Positions 37,258 through 47,958 of a DNA stretch of 61,702 nucleotides are shown here, in pieces (positions within the stretch are counted from its first letter, which is position 1; the number at the start of each line of letters is the position of its first letter). The notes below the pieces were generated by a model, which saw only the letters and a list, made by a program, of their open reading frames with translations, was not told the origin of the DNA and ran no database searches. Both the position numbers and the translations under genes were made by a program. The DNA comes from Nautiliaceae bacterium (GTDB taxonomy: Bacteria > Campylobacterota > Campylobacteria > Campylobacterales > Nautiliaceae), in contig JALVVX010000010.1 of the NCBI GenBank assembly GCA_027038555.1, forward strand, positions 1-61,702, written 5' to 3'.

Positions 37258-38626
37258 TATTTTAATTATTTTATATTTCGCGGAACTAATTCTTCTTTAT
37301 GGATTTACTTTTATTTATATAAAATACAATAAAAGAGAATCTCTTATATTTAATCCATTGATTTTTTTTATATTTGGTAGTTCATTTGTATATATTATTG
37401 TACCATTGTTTATGTGTATATTTGGTTGGAGCTGGCATCATCAACAATATAGCTTAGAAAGTTTTATAAAAGCAAATATATATATGTATATATTTATTTG
37501 GTTTGTAATTATTTTTTATTTAATCCTTTTTAAAATTTTTTACAAATATTCTGACAGTATACCTGATTTTGTAAATTATAATTTTAATTTTGCTGAGTTA
37601 AGTAAGAAAGAAAATTTTATAATAATTATATTTTTTTTAATTCCTATTTCTTTAGATACATTATATTTATTGAAATATATATTCAGCTTTGATTATAGTT
37701 ATTATCTTGCTAATAGAATTATTTTAAGAAAAGGAAAAGGTTTAATAATTTTAACTTCTTATATGGGAACTCTTATCGTACCCTTGTTTTTTGCATCTTA
37801 TTTATTAAAAATTAAAAAATATACAAAAATTAAATTTTTTATGCATATTGTGTTTTTTACAATTTTTATTTTATTTCCATTTTTAGTAGCATATGTTATG
37901 ATGGGTAATAGATTGACAGCTTTTGTATTATTAGTATTGATTATTATGGTTTATGCAATTATTATGAATAAAAAATTTACTTTAAAAGAATATATAAAAA
38001 TTTTTTTAAGTGGGATTTTTTTATTTTTATTTTTTGCATTTATAGGATTTATGAGAGCTAATCGTTGGAATTTTTCAACAATTGATATAAAAATTTTTTT
38101 TAATGCCATTGGTAATGAAATAGAACATACATTAGTTCAAAATTTTGGTAATTTTGAACATTTGGTTTGGCTTATTCAACATAATAATATATGGGATATC
38201 TTATATGGTAAAACTTTTATTGCAGGTTTTACCAATTTAATACCAAGATTTGTATGGCCGGATAAATGGTTAGGCGGAGGGCCTTATTTAAAAAATATAA
38301 TCCATCCGGGAAGTTATAATTTAAACAGTGAAAAAATAACTTCTTATACGACGGGTATAGGTATAGAGACATATATGAATTTTGGAATTGTAGGTATATT
38401 TATTGTTCCTTTTATATATGCTTTTATTCTTATTTTGTTAAAAAAACTTGCTTATAAAATAAATGGAAATATAGTCTTATTGTTATTGTATTTATATTTA
38501 ACATTTAGCGTTACATTTTTAATGATGTTCGGTGAGTTTTTGGGAGTTTTTACACGAACAATAGTTGTTAGTTTCCCATTAATTATTATATATATTTTAT
38601 TTTCAAAAAGGAGTGTCTATAAATGA
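37244..38626 (+). CDS. wzy: O-antigen polymerase-like membrane protein (Wzy)
   Basis: The protein has about 460 residues from the ATG at 37244, which an AGAGG site precedes by 6 bases; an ATG at 37238 is less well spaced. It has about 10-12 helices and a large periplasmic loop (WKLGGGPYLKNIIHPG-like region, near residues 340-360). Proteins of this kind polymerise repeat units in Wzy-dependent pathways and have little sequence conservation, so the call rests on topology and its place after the flippase. Confidence 0.72.
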   Translation: MNQYNILIILYFAELILLYGFTFIYIKYNKRESLIFNPLIFFIFGSSFVYIIVPLFMCIFGWSWHHQQYSLESFIKANIYMYIFIWFVIIFYLILFKIFYKYSDSIPDFVNYNFNFAELSKKENFIIIIFFLIPISLDTLYLLKYIFSFDYSYYLANRIILRKGKGLIILTSYMGTLIVPLFFASYLLKIKKYTKIKFFMHIVFFTIFILFPFLVAYVMMGNRLTAFVLLVLIIMVYAIIMNKKFTLKEYIKIFLSGIFLFLFFAFIGFMRANRWNFSTIDIKIFFNAIGNEIEHTLVQNFGNFEHLVWLIQHNNIWDILYGKTFIAGFTNLIPRFVWPDKWLGGGPYLKNIIHPGSYNLNSEKITSYTTGIGIETYMNFGIVGIFIVPFIYAFILILLKKLAYKINGNIVLLLLYLYLTFSVTFLMMFGEFLGVFTRTIVVSFPLIIIYILFSKRSVYK

Positions 38627-39156
38627 AAAAAAAATTGGAGAAATTATTTATTTTTGGTTTTGTTAAAATAATTTGGCCGTTTAATATGAAAATAGCTACA
38701 AAAATAAATTACAAATTTTTAAAAAAAAGTGGTGTGAATTTTAAAGGAGAGCCAAGATATATTTCAGCAAAAGTTTGGTTTGATAGCACTGATTATTCTT
38801 TAATAACAATCGGAAAGCGTGTCACAATTTCTTCTAATGTCAGGATATTGACTCATGATTGGTCATTGGATACGGTTCTTGAATCATTTTTAGAATGTGA
38901 TCCTAAAAACAGACCAATAGGGCAAATAAGAGGAGTTGAAATTGGAGATTATACATTTATAGGTACTGGAAGCATTATTATGCCAGGAGCGAAAATAGGA
39001 AAAGGAGTAATTATTGGAGCAGGAAGTGTGGTAAGGGGTAAAATACCGGATTATTCTATTGTCATTGGAAATCCTGCGAAAGTAATAGGTAACACAAAAG
39101 AATATTGTATAAAAAAACTTGCACAAAAAGAAATAAAATGTAAGGAAAAAATATGA
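38623..39156 (+). CDS. Second hexapeptide-repeat acetyltransferase
   Basis: This 177-residue left-handed beta-helix protein has ITIGKRVTISSNVRILTHDWS, IGDYTFIGTGSIIMPGAKIGKGVIIGAGSVVRGKI and the terminal IGNPAKVIG motif. It probably acetylates a second sugar of the polysaccharide. It overlaps the Wzy-like gene and the next glycosyltransferase by 4 bases each. Confidence 0.88.
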   Translation: MKKKLEKLFIFGFVKIIWPFNMKIATKINYKFLKKSGVNFKGEPRYISAKVWFDSTDYSLITIGKRVTISSNVRILTHDWSLDTVLESFLECDPKNRPIGQIRGVEIGDYTFIGTGSIIMPGAKIGKGVIIGAGSVVRGKIPDYSIVIGNPAKVIGNTKEYCIKKLAQKEIKCKEKI

Positions 39157-40310
39157 TGTATGTTGTATGTTCATCCGGTTATATGGAGGAAAGAGTCAGA
39201 TTAAATAAATTGAAAGAAGTTTTATTATCTAATAATTATGAGTTTACTTTTATAGGTTGGTTAAGGGGTAAAAAATATAAAAGAGACATTAAATCATATA
39301 AGTATGAACATATTTGGATTGGGGGAGGATATGCAAATAAATTATTAATTTTACATTATCCTATGTGGATTATAAAAGTTTTTTTTAAAGCATTACAATT
39401 TAAGAAAAAAGATTTAGTATGGGCTGTCGGTTTGGATGTCGCTATTCCCATTTATATTGCATCAAAAATAAAAAAGTTTGATTATGTATTTGATAATCCA
39501 GATAATTTTTCTTTAACGTATAATTTAAAGGGCAATAAAAAGAAAATAGTGGACTGGATTGAAAATAAAGTAGCGAAAAATGCTAAATATCATATAATTC
39601 CTAGCGAAACAAGATTTCCTAAAAAATTTGGTAATGAGTTATTTATCCCTAATTTTCCATTAGAAAGTGAGTACATAAAAGCTAACAAAATTTATCAAGG
39701 GAAAATAAAAGCGTCATTTGATGTAGAATCAATTAAAAGTGATAAAAGATTTAAAATATATATTAATGGTAGAATGACAGCTTCAAGAGGTTATGATTGG
39801 GTAAGTGATGTATTAAAAGAATTAGATGAAAAAAAATTTTTAATAATTGTAGTAGGAGATATAAACTGTTCAAAACTAAAAGATGTTATAAAAGAAAAAA
39901 ATAATTTTATAGTATATGATAGGTTACCTAATTATGAAGCTTTAAGTATTTATATGATGTCTGATATAGTTTTGGCATTTTATGATCCTAAAATTCCAAT
40001 TAATGTAAAAGCAGAGCCTAATAAATGGTGGGATTGTGTTAAATGTCAAGTACCTTTTGTATCGAATATAGAAATTGAAACTTTGAAGACTTTTAAAAAT
40101 AAAAATGCATGTTTTACAGTAAATTATAGAGATAAAGAAGAATTGGTTAAATTATTAAATGATTTAGAAAAAAACAAAGAGAAACTTGAAAAAATTAGAA
40201 ATAATCTTAAAGAAATAGATGTACAAGATTGGCAAGTGATTATAGAAAAATATTTACCGTTAAAAAATAATAGAAAGGATAAAAATGAAGCAGTTAATTC
40301 AAAATTATAA
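39153..40310 (+). CDS. Glycosyltransferase (GT-B, family 4-like)
   Basis: This 385-residue soluble protein has a GT-B pattern: an N-terminal acceptor domain (CSSGYMEERVRLNKLKEVL), DYVFDNPDN, and a C-terminal donor domain with YINGRMTASRGYDWVSDVLKEL and PNYEALSIYMMSDIVLAFYD. It should add one sugar to the lipid-linked repeat at the inner membrane. The sugar is unknown. It overlaps the bi-domain oxidoreductase gene by 26 bases. Confidence 0.75.
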   Translation: MMYVVCSSGYMEERVRLNKLKEVLLSNNYEFTFIGWLRGKKYKRDIKSYKYEHIWIGGGYANKLLILHYPMWIIKVFFKALQFKKKDLVWAVGLDVAIPIYIASKIKKFDYVFDNPDNFSLTYNLKGNKKKIVDWIENKVAKNAKYHIIPSETRFPKKFGNELFIPNFPLESEYIKANKIYQGKIKASFDVESIKSDKRFKIYINGRMTASRGYDWVSDVLKELDEKKFLIIVVGDINCSKLKDVIKEKNNFIVYDRLPNYEALSIYMMSDIVLAFYDPKIPINVKAEPNKWWDCVKCQVPFVSNIEIETLKTFKNKNACFTVNYRDKEELVKLLNDLEKNKEKLEKIRNNLKEIDVQDWQVIIEKYLPLKNNRKDKNEAVNSKL

Positions 40311-42417
40311 AACAGGGGAACTTGGAATTTATGAAGTTCCGGTTCCAATTTGTCAAAAAAACGGATGTATTGTAAAAACAAAAATTAGTTTAGTAAGTGC
40401 AGGAACCGAAAAAATGATTGTAGATATTGCAAAAAAGTCTTTATTGGGAAAAGCAAAAGCAAGACCTGATTTAGTAAAACAAGTAATTGATAAAATGAAA
40501 AAAGAGGGTATAAAAAATACACTTGAAAAAGTTTTTACAAAACTTGATACTCCTATTCCACTTGGATATTCTCTTGCAGGTAAGGTTGTAGAAGTCGGTG
40601 AAAATGTGAATGAATTTAATATTGGCGATAGAGTTGCGTGTGGTGGTGCGGGGTATGCTAATCATGCTGAATTTAATTATGTACCAAAAAATTTAATGGT
40701 AAAAATTCCAGATGGTGTGGATGATGTAGATGCAAGTTTTGTTACAGTTGGAGCTATTGCTCTTCAAGGAGTAAGAAGAGCTAATCCTTTATTAGGGGAG
40801 AAAATTGCAGTAATGGGGCTAGGACTTATTGGGCAATTAACAGTTCAAATATTAAAAGCAAATGGATGTAAGGTTATAGGAAGTGATGTTGACCCTGATA
40901 AACTTAAATTAGCAAAAGAACTTGGAGCAGATGAAGTATGTCATGCAAGTGAGCTTATAAAAAAAGCAAAAGAATTTAGTAATGGATATGGAGTGGATGC
41001 GGTTATAATTACTGCAAGTGCAAAAACAAATCAATTAGTATATGATGCAGCAGATATTAGTAGAATGAGGGGAAGAGTTGTTATTGTTGGAATGGTGGGA
41101 ATGGATATCCCTAGAAATGAATATTATAAAAAAGAACTTGATTTAAGACTTTCTATGGCATATGGCCCTGGAAGATATGATCCTAATTATGAAGAAAAAG
41201 GGATAGATTATCCTTATGATTTGGTTAGATTTACAGAGCAAAGAAATTTCGAAGCATTTTTAGGACTTATTGAAGATGGTAATGTGACTCCAAAAAAACT
41301 CATAACTCATTCTTTTGATTTCGATGACGCCTTAAAAGCTTATGATTTGTTGGAAGGTAAAATTCAAGAAAAATATTTAGGAATTGTATTAACTTATAAA
41401 GACAATACTCAAGAAAAAAGAATTATTAAAAGAAATGAAAAAATAGTTAAATCAAATGAAATAAATGTTGGTCTTATAGGAGCTGGTAATTTTACAAAAT
41501 CTGTAATACTTCCAAATATTCAAAAAGTGGGCGGGTTTAATTTAATTGGTGTTGCTACCGCAACAGGAGTTAGTGCAAATTCAATTGGGAAAAAATATGA
41601 TTTTAAATATATAGCTACTGATGCAGATGAATTATTTAAAAATAATGATATTAATACAATTATTGTAACTACAAGACATAATGATCATTACAATAAAGTA
41701 ATAAAAGCAATAGAAAATAAAAAACATATATTCGTAGAGAAGCCTTTATGTATAAAAGAAGAAGAATTGGAAGATATAAATAAAAAATATGATGGAAGTG
41801 TTGTTTTGCAAGTTGGATTTAATAGAAGATTCTCACCTTTCGTTAAAAAAATAAAAGAAAATATCACTACTCCTTGTAGTATAAATTATAGAATTAATGC
41901 TGGAATTATTCCAAAAGATGTATGGATCCAAGATAAGGAAATAGGAGGAGGTAGAATTATAGGAGAAGTTTGTCATTTTATAGATACTTGTAGCTATATT
42001 ACAGGTAGTAAAGTCAAAGAAGTAGTGGCGTTTTGTATAAATAAAGATGATAAATCAATTCCAGATGAAGATAATGTAAGTATATTATTAAAATATGAAA
42101 ATGGTAGCACTGCTACAATTACTTACTTTGCATATGGGGATAGTAGTATGCCAAAAGAATATATTGAAGTATTTGCAAATGGCGTAAGTATAACAATGAA
42201 TGATTTTAAAGAGATGATAATTTACAAGAATGGTAAAAAAGAAAAAATTAAATCAGCGAATCAAGACAAAGGTTTTGTAAATGAATTCAAAGAATTTAAA
42301 GAAGCTATAAATTCTGGAAAATTAGCAATACCATTTGAAAGTATTTATAATACTACAAAAACAACTTTTAAAATATTAGAAAGTTTAAGAAAAAATGGAG
42401 TAGTGGAAATTGAATAA
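40285..42417 (+). CDS. Bi-domain oxidoreductase (alcohol dehydrogenase-like + Gfo/Idh/MocA)
   Basis: This 710-residue fusion has an N-terminal medium-chain dehydrogenase half, about 1-360 (GYSLAGKVVEVGENVNEF, VGAIALQGVRRANPLLGEKIAVMGLGLIGQL), and a C-terminal Gfo/Idh/MocA half, about 393-700 (NVGLIGAGNFTKSVILPNIQK, HIFVEKPL, GEVCHFIDTCSYITG). Such fusions lie next to heparinase II/III-like genes in extracellular polysaccharide loci, as here. The pair may modify or tailor a sugar nucleotide or uronic residue; the chemistry is not known. Confidence 0.88.
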   Translation: MKQLIQNYKTGELGIYEVPVPICQKNGCIVKTKISLVSAGTEKMIVDIAKKSLLGKAKARPDLVKQVIDKMKKEGIKNTLEKVFTKLDTPIPLGYSLAGKVVEVGENVNEFNIGDRVACGGAGYANHAEFNYVPKNLMVKIPDGVDDVDASFVTVGAIALQGVRRANPLLGEKIAVMGLGLIGQLTVQILKANGCKVIGSDVDPDKLKLAKELGADEVCHASELIKKAKEFSNGYGVDAVIITASAKTNQLVYDAADISRMRGRVVIVGMVGMDIPRNEYYKKELDLRLSMAYGPGRYDPNYEEKGIDYPYDLVRFTEQRNFEAFLGLIEDGNVTPKKLITHSFDFDDALKAYDLLEGKIQEKYLGIVLTYKDNTQEKRIIKRNEKIVKSNEINVGLIGAGNFTKSVILPNIQKVGGFNLIGVATATGVSANSIGKKYDFKYIATDADELFKNNDINTIIVTTRHNDHYNKVIKAIENKKHIFVEKPLCIKEEELEDINKKYDGSVVLQVGFNRRFSPFVKKIKENITTPCSINYRINAGIIPKDVWIQDKEIGGGRIIGEVCHFIDTCSYITGSKVKEVVAFCINKDDKSIPDEDNVSILLKYENGSTATITYFAYGDSSMPKEYIEVFANGVSITMNDFKEMIIYKNGKKEKIKSANQDKGFVNEFKEFKEAINSGKLAIPFESIYNTTKTTFKILESLRKNGVVEIE

Positions 42418-43936
42418 AGTTTATTTATTAATCAATACTTTAAAATACTTAAAGTTTAAGCAAATTAAATATAGAGGGTATTATTTTTTTAAAAATAAAT
42501 TTTTAAAAAAAAATTATCCTTTTTTTTTAAATTCAAATGTTAAAGAAATTAAATTTTCAAATTTTATTAAGTCATATGAAAGCTATAAAGGAAATTATGA
42601 ATTTGAATTTTTAAATTTAACTAAAAAGTTTGATAAAATTGATTGGAATTATAAAAAATATGGAAAACTTTGGACTTATAATTTGAATTATTTTGATTAT
42701 TTAAACCAAGAAAATTTTGATAAAGATGAAGGTTTAAAGTTTATTAATAACTTTATTGATAATATAAATACTATTAAAGATGGACTTGAACCTTATCCGA
42801 TTAGTCTTAGAGGAATTAATTGGATTAAGTTTTTAGTTAAAAATAAAATCAATAATAAAAAAATTAATAATAATTTATTGGCTCAATATTATATTTTGCT
42901 TGATAATTTAGAATATCATTTACTTGGTAACCATTTACTTGAAAATGGTTTTAGTTTATTATGGGGTGGAATTTATTTTAATGATGAAAGATTATTAAAA
43001 AAAGCCAAAGAAATTTTATATGAGGAATTAAATGAACAAATTTTAAAAGATGGAGGGCATTTTGAGCTTAGTCCAATGTACCATCAAATAATATTGTTTA
43101 GACTTCTTGATTCTATTAATTTAGTTTTAAATAATATACAAGAGAGGGAATTATATGCTTTCTTAATAAAAAAAGCTAAGTTAATGCTTAGTTGGCTTAC
43201 GAATATGACTTTTGAAAATGGAGAAATTCCACTATTAAATGATAGTGCGAATAAGATAGCTCCTATTTCAAATGAACTTTTTGAATATTCTAAGTATTTA
43301 AATATTAAATTTCCTGAAATATCTTTAAGTAATTCTGGATATAGAAAAATAAAAAAAGAAAATTATGAATGTATTGTAGATGTGGGGGAAATCGGACCTG
43401 ATTATATCCCTGGTCATGCCCATGCGGATACTTTTAATTTTGTAATAAATATTAATAATAGACCTTTTATTATTGATACAGGAATTTCTACATATGAAGC
43501 TAATGAAATTAGATCTTATGAAAGAAGTACAAAAGCTCATAATACTGTTGAAATAAATAATGTTAATTCAAGTGAAGTTTGGGGAAGTTTTAGAGTGGCA
43601 AATAGAGCAAAGGTAATAGAATTAGAAGAAGATAACAATTATATAAAAGCTACTCATGATGGATATTACAAAAAATTTGGAATTTATCATACAAGAGAAT
43701 GGAGCTTTTTTGAAAATAAAATAATTGTAAAAGATAGTTTGAATAAAGAAGCCAATGCTGTTTTTAGATTACATTTTCATCCAGATGTTAGTGTTGATGA
43801 AATTAAAAAATTTATAAATATAGAAAATTGTCTTATTAAAGAGGAATATGTTGCTTTTGAATACAATAAAAGAATTAAAACTAAAATATTAGAAAAAAAA
43901 TTTTCCAAAACTTTGAAAATGGAGATTGTAATATGA
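42410..43936 (+). CDS. Heparinase II/III-family protein
   Basis: This 508-residue protein has an alpha-toroid N-terminal half and a C-terminal beta half with GHAHADTFNFVININNRPFIIDTGIS and RSTKAHNTVEINNVNSSEVWGSFR, the hallmark of heparinase II/III-like lyases. No signal peptide is evident, so it is probably not a secreted catabolic lyase; related genes in biosynthetic clusters may tailor a uronic-acid polymer. The TTG start overlaps the preceding gene by 8 bases. Confidence 0.85.
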   Translation: MNKVYLLINTLKYLKFKQIKYRGYYFFKNKFLKKNYPFFLNSNVKEIKFSNFIKSYESYKGNYEFEFLNLTKKFDKIDWNYKKYGKLWTYNLNYFDYLNQENFDKDEGLKFINNFIDNINTIKDGLEPYPISLRGINWIKFLVKNKINNKKINNNLLAQYYILLDNLEYHLLGNHLLENGFSLLWGGIYFNDERLLKKAKEILYEELNEQILKDGGHFELSPMYHQIILFRLLDSINLVLNNIQERELYAFLIKKAKLMLSWLTNMTFENGEIPLLNDSANKIAPISNELFEYSKYLNIKFPEISLSNSGYRKIKKENYECIVDVGEIGPDYIPGHAHADTFNFVININNRPFIIDTGISTYEANEIRSYERSTKAHNTVEINNVNSSEVWGSFRVANRAKVIELEEDNNYIKATHDGYYKKFGIYHTREWSFFENKIIVKDSLNKEANAVFRLHFHPDVSVDEIKKFINIENCLIKEEYVAFEYNKRIKTKILEKKFSKTLKMEIVI

Positions 43937-45138
43937 AAATATTATTTATTACTGACAATTTTCCTCCGGAAGTAAATGCACCTGCATCAAGAACTTATGA
44001 ACATTGTAAAGAATGGGTAAAAGAAGGGATTGATGTCACTGTATTGACATGTTTTCCAAATTTTCCTCTGGGAAAAGTTTATGAAGGATATAAAAATAAA
44101 CTTTATCAAAAAGAAACAATAGATGGAATAAAAGTCATAAGATTATGGAGTTATATTACTCAAAACAAAGGATTTTTAAAAAGAAGTTTAGATTTTTTAA
44201 GTTTTGGCATAAGTTCTTTTTTTGCAGGACTATTTTTAAAATATGATGTTATCATTGCAACTTCACCTCAGTTTTTTACTACATGGAGTGCGTATGGACT
44301 TAGTAAAATAAAGAGAAAACCTTGGGTTTTTGAATTAAGAGATTTGTGGCCTGAATCAATTAAAGCTGTTGGTGCGAGTAAAAATGAAAAATTACTTAAA
44401 TTTTTAGAAAAAATTGAATTAGGATTATATAAAGATGCTAATTTAATAATAAGTGTTACTGATTCATTTAAGCAAAATTTAATAAACAGAGGTGTAAATG
44501 CTAAAAAAATTAAAATAATTTATAATGGTGCAAATCTTGAATTATTTAAACCGAAGCCAAAAAATGAAAAATTATTAAAAAAATTAAATTTAGAAGATAA
44601 ATTTATTATAGGTTATATAGGGACACATGGAATGGCTCATGGACTTGATTTTATTTTAAAAAGTGCTAAAAAAATAAAAAATGAAAAAATTCATTTTTTA
44701 TTTATAGGAAATGGTGCAGAAAAAGAAAACTTATTAAAATTAAGCGAACAATTGAATTTAAATGATGTAACTTTTTTAAGTTCTGTTCCTAAAAAAGAAG
44801 TTCCTGACTATTTATCAATAATAGATGTAAGTTTGGTGAATTTAAAAAAAAGCGATTTATTTAAAACTGTTATTCCATCGAAAATTTTCGAATCTTGTGC
44901 AATGGAAAAACCTATTTTATTAGGAGTAGAAGGTGAATCCAAAGAAATAATTACTAAATATAATGCAGGAGTTTGTTACGAACCTGAAAATGAGGAGGAA
45001 TTTTTAAAATGTATTAACAAATTACAAGATAAAGCATTATATACACAATTGCAAAAAGGTTGTAAAAATCTTGCAATAGATTTCGACAGAAAAAAATTAG
45101 CAAAAAAAATGTTAAATTATATTAAGGAGATAAGATGA
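43933..45138 (+). CDS. Family 4 glycosyltransferase (WbuB-like)
   Basis: This 401-residue GT-B enzyme has an N-terminus [40 protein letters not shown], and the donor-site segment [24 protein letters not shown] with E-x7-E spacing typical of GT4. The whole resembles WbuB-type fucosaminyl- or related transferases of O-antigen clusters. It lies immediately before wecB. Confidence 0.85.
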   Translation: MKILFITDNFPPEVNAPASRTYEHCKEWVKEGIDVTVLTCFPNFPLGKVYEGYKNKLYQKETIDGIKVIRLWSYITQNKGFLKRSLDFLSFGISSFFAGLFLKYDVIIATSPQFFTTWSAYGLSKIKRKPWVFELRDLWPESIKAVGASKNEKLLKFLEKIELGLYKDANLIISVTDSFKQNLINRGVNAKKIKIIYNGANLELFKPKPKNEKLLKKLNLEDKFIIGYIGTHGMAHGLDFILKSAKKIKNEKIHFLFIGNGAEKENLLKLSEQLNLNDVTFLSSVPKKEVPDYLSIIDVSLVNLKKSDLFKTVIPSKIFESCAMEKPILLGVEGESKEIITKYNAGVCYEPENEEEFLKCINKLQDKALYTQLQKGCKNLAIDFDRKKLAKKMLNYIKEIR

Positions 45139-46268
45139 AAATATTAACAGTTTTTGGTACAAGACCGGAAGCGATAAAAATGGCACCATTGGTAAAAGAA
45201 TTAGAAAAGGTCAAGAATTTTGAAAATAAAGTTTGTGTGACAGCACAACATAGAGAAATGCTAGATCAAGTTTTAGAAATATTTGATATAAAACCTGATT
45301 ATGATTTAAACATAATGAAACCGAATCAAAATTTATATGATATAACTGCTAATATTTTACTCAAAATGAAAAATGTTTTAGAAGAATTCCATCCTGATGT
45401 AGTGTTAGTGCATGGGGATACTACTACTACATTTGCCACAACATTAGCTTCTTTTTATAATAAAATTGATGTTGGTCATGTTGAAGCTGGTCTTAGAACC
45501 GGGAATATTTATAGTCCTTGGCCCGAAGAAGCAAATAGAAAATTAACGGGAGCTCTTGCTAAGTATCATTTTGCACCAACAAAGAGTTCGAAAAAAAATT
45601 TATTAAAAGAAGGGATACAAGAAGAAAATATTATTATTACCGGGAATACAGTTATAGATGCTTTGTTTTTAGTACTTAATAAAATAGAAACTAATAAAGT
45701 ATTAGAAAATAAAATAAAAAATATTTTAGCTAAAAATATTCCTTTGCACGCATTAGATCAAAAATTTGTATTGATCACTGGCCATAGACGAGAAAATTTT
45801 GGAAAAGGATTTATTAATATTTGTGAAGCAATTAAAGAATTGGCTCTTAAATATCCAAAAGTAAATTTTATTTATCCGGTACATCTTAATCCTAATGTGA
45901 GAAAACCGGTTAATGATATATTATCGGGTTTGAAAAATGTTTTTTTGATAGAACCACAAGATTATATGCCTTTTGTATATTTGATGAATAAAAGTTATTT
46001 AATTTTAACAGACAGTGGTGGAATTCAAGAAGAAGCTCCAAGTTTAGGAAAACCGGTACTTGTTATGAGAGATACAACAGAAAGACCAGAAGCACTTGAA
46101 GCCGGTACTGTCAAATTGGTTGGAACCAATAAAGAAAAAATTATAAAAGAAGTAGAAAAATTACTTAAAGATGAAAATGAATATCTAAAAATGAGTAAAG
46201 CTCATAATCCATATGGGGATGGGAATGCAAGTGAAAAAATTATTAAATTTTTACAAAATATAAAATAA
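45135..46268 (+). CDS. wecB: UDP-N-acetylglucosamine 2-epimerase (non-hydrolysing) WecB
   Basis: This 377-residue enzyme interconverts UDP-GlcNAc and UDP-ManNAc. Conserved parts include [13 protein letters not shown] at 6-18, [23 protein letters not shown] and the [29 protein letters not shown] stretch. It supplies WecC (34312) at the other end of the same operon. It overlaps the preceding glycosyltransferase by 4 bases and ends one base short of the convergent sugar transferase. Confidence 0.95.
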   Translation: MKILTVFGTRPEAIKMAPLVKELEKVKNFENKVCVTAQHREMLDQVLEIFDIKPDYDLNIMKPNQNLYDITANILLKMKNVLEEFHPDVVLVHGDTTTTFATTLASFYNKIDVGHVEAGLRTGNIYSPWPEEANRKLTGALAKYHFAPTKSSKKNLLKEGIQEENIIITGNTVIDALFLVLNKIETNKVLENKIKNILAKNIPLHALDQKFVLITGHRRENFGKGFINICEAIKELALKYPKVNFIYPVHLNPNVRKPVNDILSGLKNVFLIEPQDYMPFVYLMNKSYLILTDSGGIQEEAPSLGKPVLVMRDTTERPEALEAGTVKLVGTNKEKIIKEVEKLLKDENEYLKMSKAHNPYGDGNASEKIIKFLQNIK

Positions 46269-46269
46269 A

Positions 46270-47100
46270 TTATAACCCCTTTTTCCCTATCATAACCATT
46301 GCAGTTTTTAATATTGTTTTGATTTCAAGTCCTAATGACCAGTTTTTAAAATAATATAAATCATACATAAGTTTTTGTCTTGTGTCTTCCAAATCTTTGC
46401 CGTAAGGGTAATTTACCTGCGCCCATCCTGTAACGCCCGGAGCGTTTATGTGTCTTAAATGATAATATGGCCATTTTTTTTCATACTGTTTTACAAGCTC
46501 ATCCCACTCCGCCCTTGGTCCTATAAGATGCATATCCCCTTTTAATACATTAAAAAGTTGGGGTAGTTCATCTATTCTTGTTTTTCTCATAATTTCACCC
46601 CATTTGAAAATTCTTGGGTCGTTTTCCTGTGTGTAGTGATCGAAAAACTCAACATCTGTTCTCATACTTCTGAATTTATAACAGGTAAAAGGTTTACCGT
46701 TTTTACCTATTCTTGTTTGTTTAAAAATTATTGGTCCATCGGGGGATTCTTTTTTGATTCTATAAGCAGAATAAGCCATAATAATAGAGCTGATTATAAG
46801 TAAAGGAGCAGAAATTGAGTAATCTATTATTCTTTTTATAATATATTGGAATTTTGTATAGGGTTTTATATCATTAAGATATTCACAAAAACTGCAATCT
46901 ATCGGAATATAAATTTTGTGTAAATATTTTTCAAAAAACTCTTCAATTGTTATTACGGGTTTATCAATATTTATAGGTTGATTGGAGACAATCAGGTCTG
47001 CTTTTTCAGGAAGATTAACAAGTTGATGATTTTTTTCAATATTTTTTATATCATTTGAAGTGAGTTTGATATAGTTGTTCCCTGTAATATAAATATTCAT
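46270..47100 (-). CDS. Initiating sugar transferase (undecaprenyl-phosphate glycosylphosphotransferase)
   Basis: The protein has 276 residues from the ATG at 47100, preceded by AAGGGGG on the minus strand; a longer frame to 47166 has no such site. It has an N-terminal cytoplasmic part, one membrane helix (about 119-140) and the bacterial sugar-transferase domain: IIFKQTRIGKNGKPFTCYKFRSMRTD, RKTRIDELPQLFNVLKGDMHLIGPRAEW, APGVTGWAQVNY. It transfers a sugar-1-phosphate to undecaprenyl phosphate, the first step of repeat-unit assembly. It is transcribed opposite to its neighbours. Confidence 0.9.
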   Translation of the reverse strand: MNIYITGNNYIKLTSNDIKNIEKNHQLVNLPEKADLIVSNQPINIDKPVITIEEFFEKYLHKIYIPIDCSFCEYLNDIKPYTKFQYIIKRIIDYSISAPLLIISSIIMAYSAYRIKKESPDGPIIFKQTRIGKNGKPFTCYKFRSMRTDVEFFDHYTQENDPRIFKWGEIMRKTRIDELPQLFNVLKGDMHLIGPRAEWDELVKQYEKKWPYYHLRHINAPGVTGWAQVNYPYGKDLEDTRQKLMYDLYYFKNWSLGLEIKTILKTAMVMIGKKGL

Positions 47101-47174
47101 CCTTCCCCCTTTTAAAACAAGTGAAATTATAATATAATTTTGACCTGAGTAAAAGTATAAATACAAGGATTAAT

Positions 47175-47939
47175 ATGAGGGGGCTTTTATTATTCGTTTC
47201 GATAATATTTTTTTTAGGTTGTGTGGATGATAATCTGGTATTGTTTAAAAAGCAGCAAGAAAAATATAATTTAAAAAAAGAGTTAACCGAGATAGGATAT
47301 AAAATTCCTCGAAAAAAAACAGTTTATCAATATAAAATTCAGCCCCAAGATAGGCTAAATATAATAATTTTCAATCACCCTGAACTTAGTTCAGTTATAA
47401 ATGATACGACAAACGGTACAAACCTAAAAGGCACACTTGTATATCCCGACGGAACAGTGAATCTTCCTCTTATAGGAAGTGTGAAAGTAGCAGGTCTTAC
47501 AATACAGCAAGCAGAAGAGAAACTTACAAAAGAGTATGCTAAATACATAAAAAAACCATATGTAAAAGTAGATGATGTTAGCAAAAAAATTTACGTATTA
47601 GGTGAAGTTAAACAACCAAGAGTTATAAATATGCCGCAAGATACTATTAGTCTTATTGAAGCTATAAGTGAGAGTGGAGGATTTACGGATAAGGCAAAAA
47701 GAAATGAAATAAAAATTATCTCAGGTGACTGGTCCCATCCTACTATGAAAATAGTGGATTTGACAAAATTAAAACCAAGCGATGTAAATAAGCTTGTTTT
47801 AAAACCAAATGAGATAGTATACGTGACGCCTATCAAGTCTAAACCTCTTGATATCAGAATTTTCGGTATTCAGCCTGTTATCGATTTCGTAAACAGCATA
47901 CTAAATGGTATGGTTAATGTCAAAACTCTTAGAGAATAA
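47175..47939 (+). CDS. wza: Outer-membrane polysaccharide export lipoprotein (Wza-like)
   Basis: This 254-residue lipoprotein has signal sequence and lipobox FFLGC (Cys about 16), then a Poly_export domain (YKIQPQDRLNIIIFNHPELS, PDGTVNLPLIGSVKVAGLT) and an SLBB domain (KKIYVLGEVKQPRVINMPQDTISLIEAISESGGFT). It should form the outer-membrane part of the export channel together with Wzc. It is smaller than E. coli Wza. An AAGGAT site precedes the ATG. Confidence 0.88.
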   Translation: MRGLLLFVSIIFFLGCVDDNLVLFKKQQEKYNLKKELTEIGYKIPRKKTVYQYKIQPQDRLNIIIFNHPELSSVINDTTNGTNLKGTLVYPDGTVNLPLIGSVKVAGLTIQQAEEKLTKEYAKYIKKPYVKVDDVSKKIYVLGEVKQPRVINMPQDTISLIEAISESGGFTDKAKRNEIKIISGDWSHPTMKIVDLTKLKPSDVNKLVLKPNEIVYVTPIKSKPLDIRIFGIQPVIDFVNSILNGMVNVKTLRE

Positions 47940-47958
47940 CGGATGAAAAAGGGGCATA

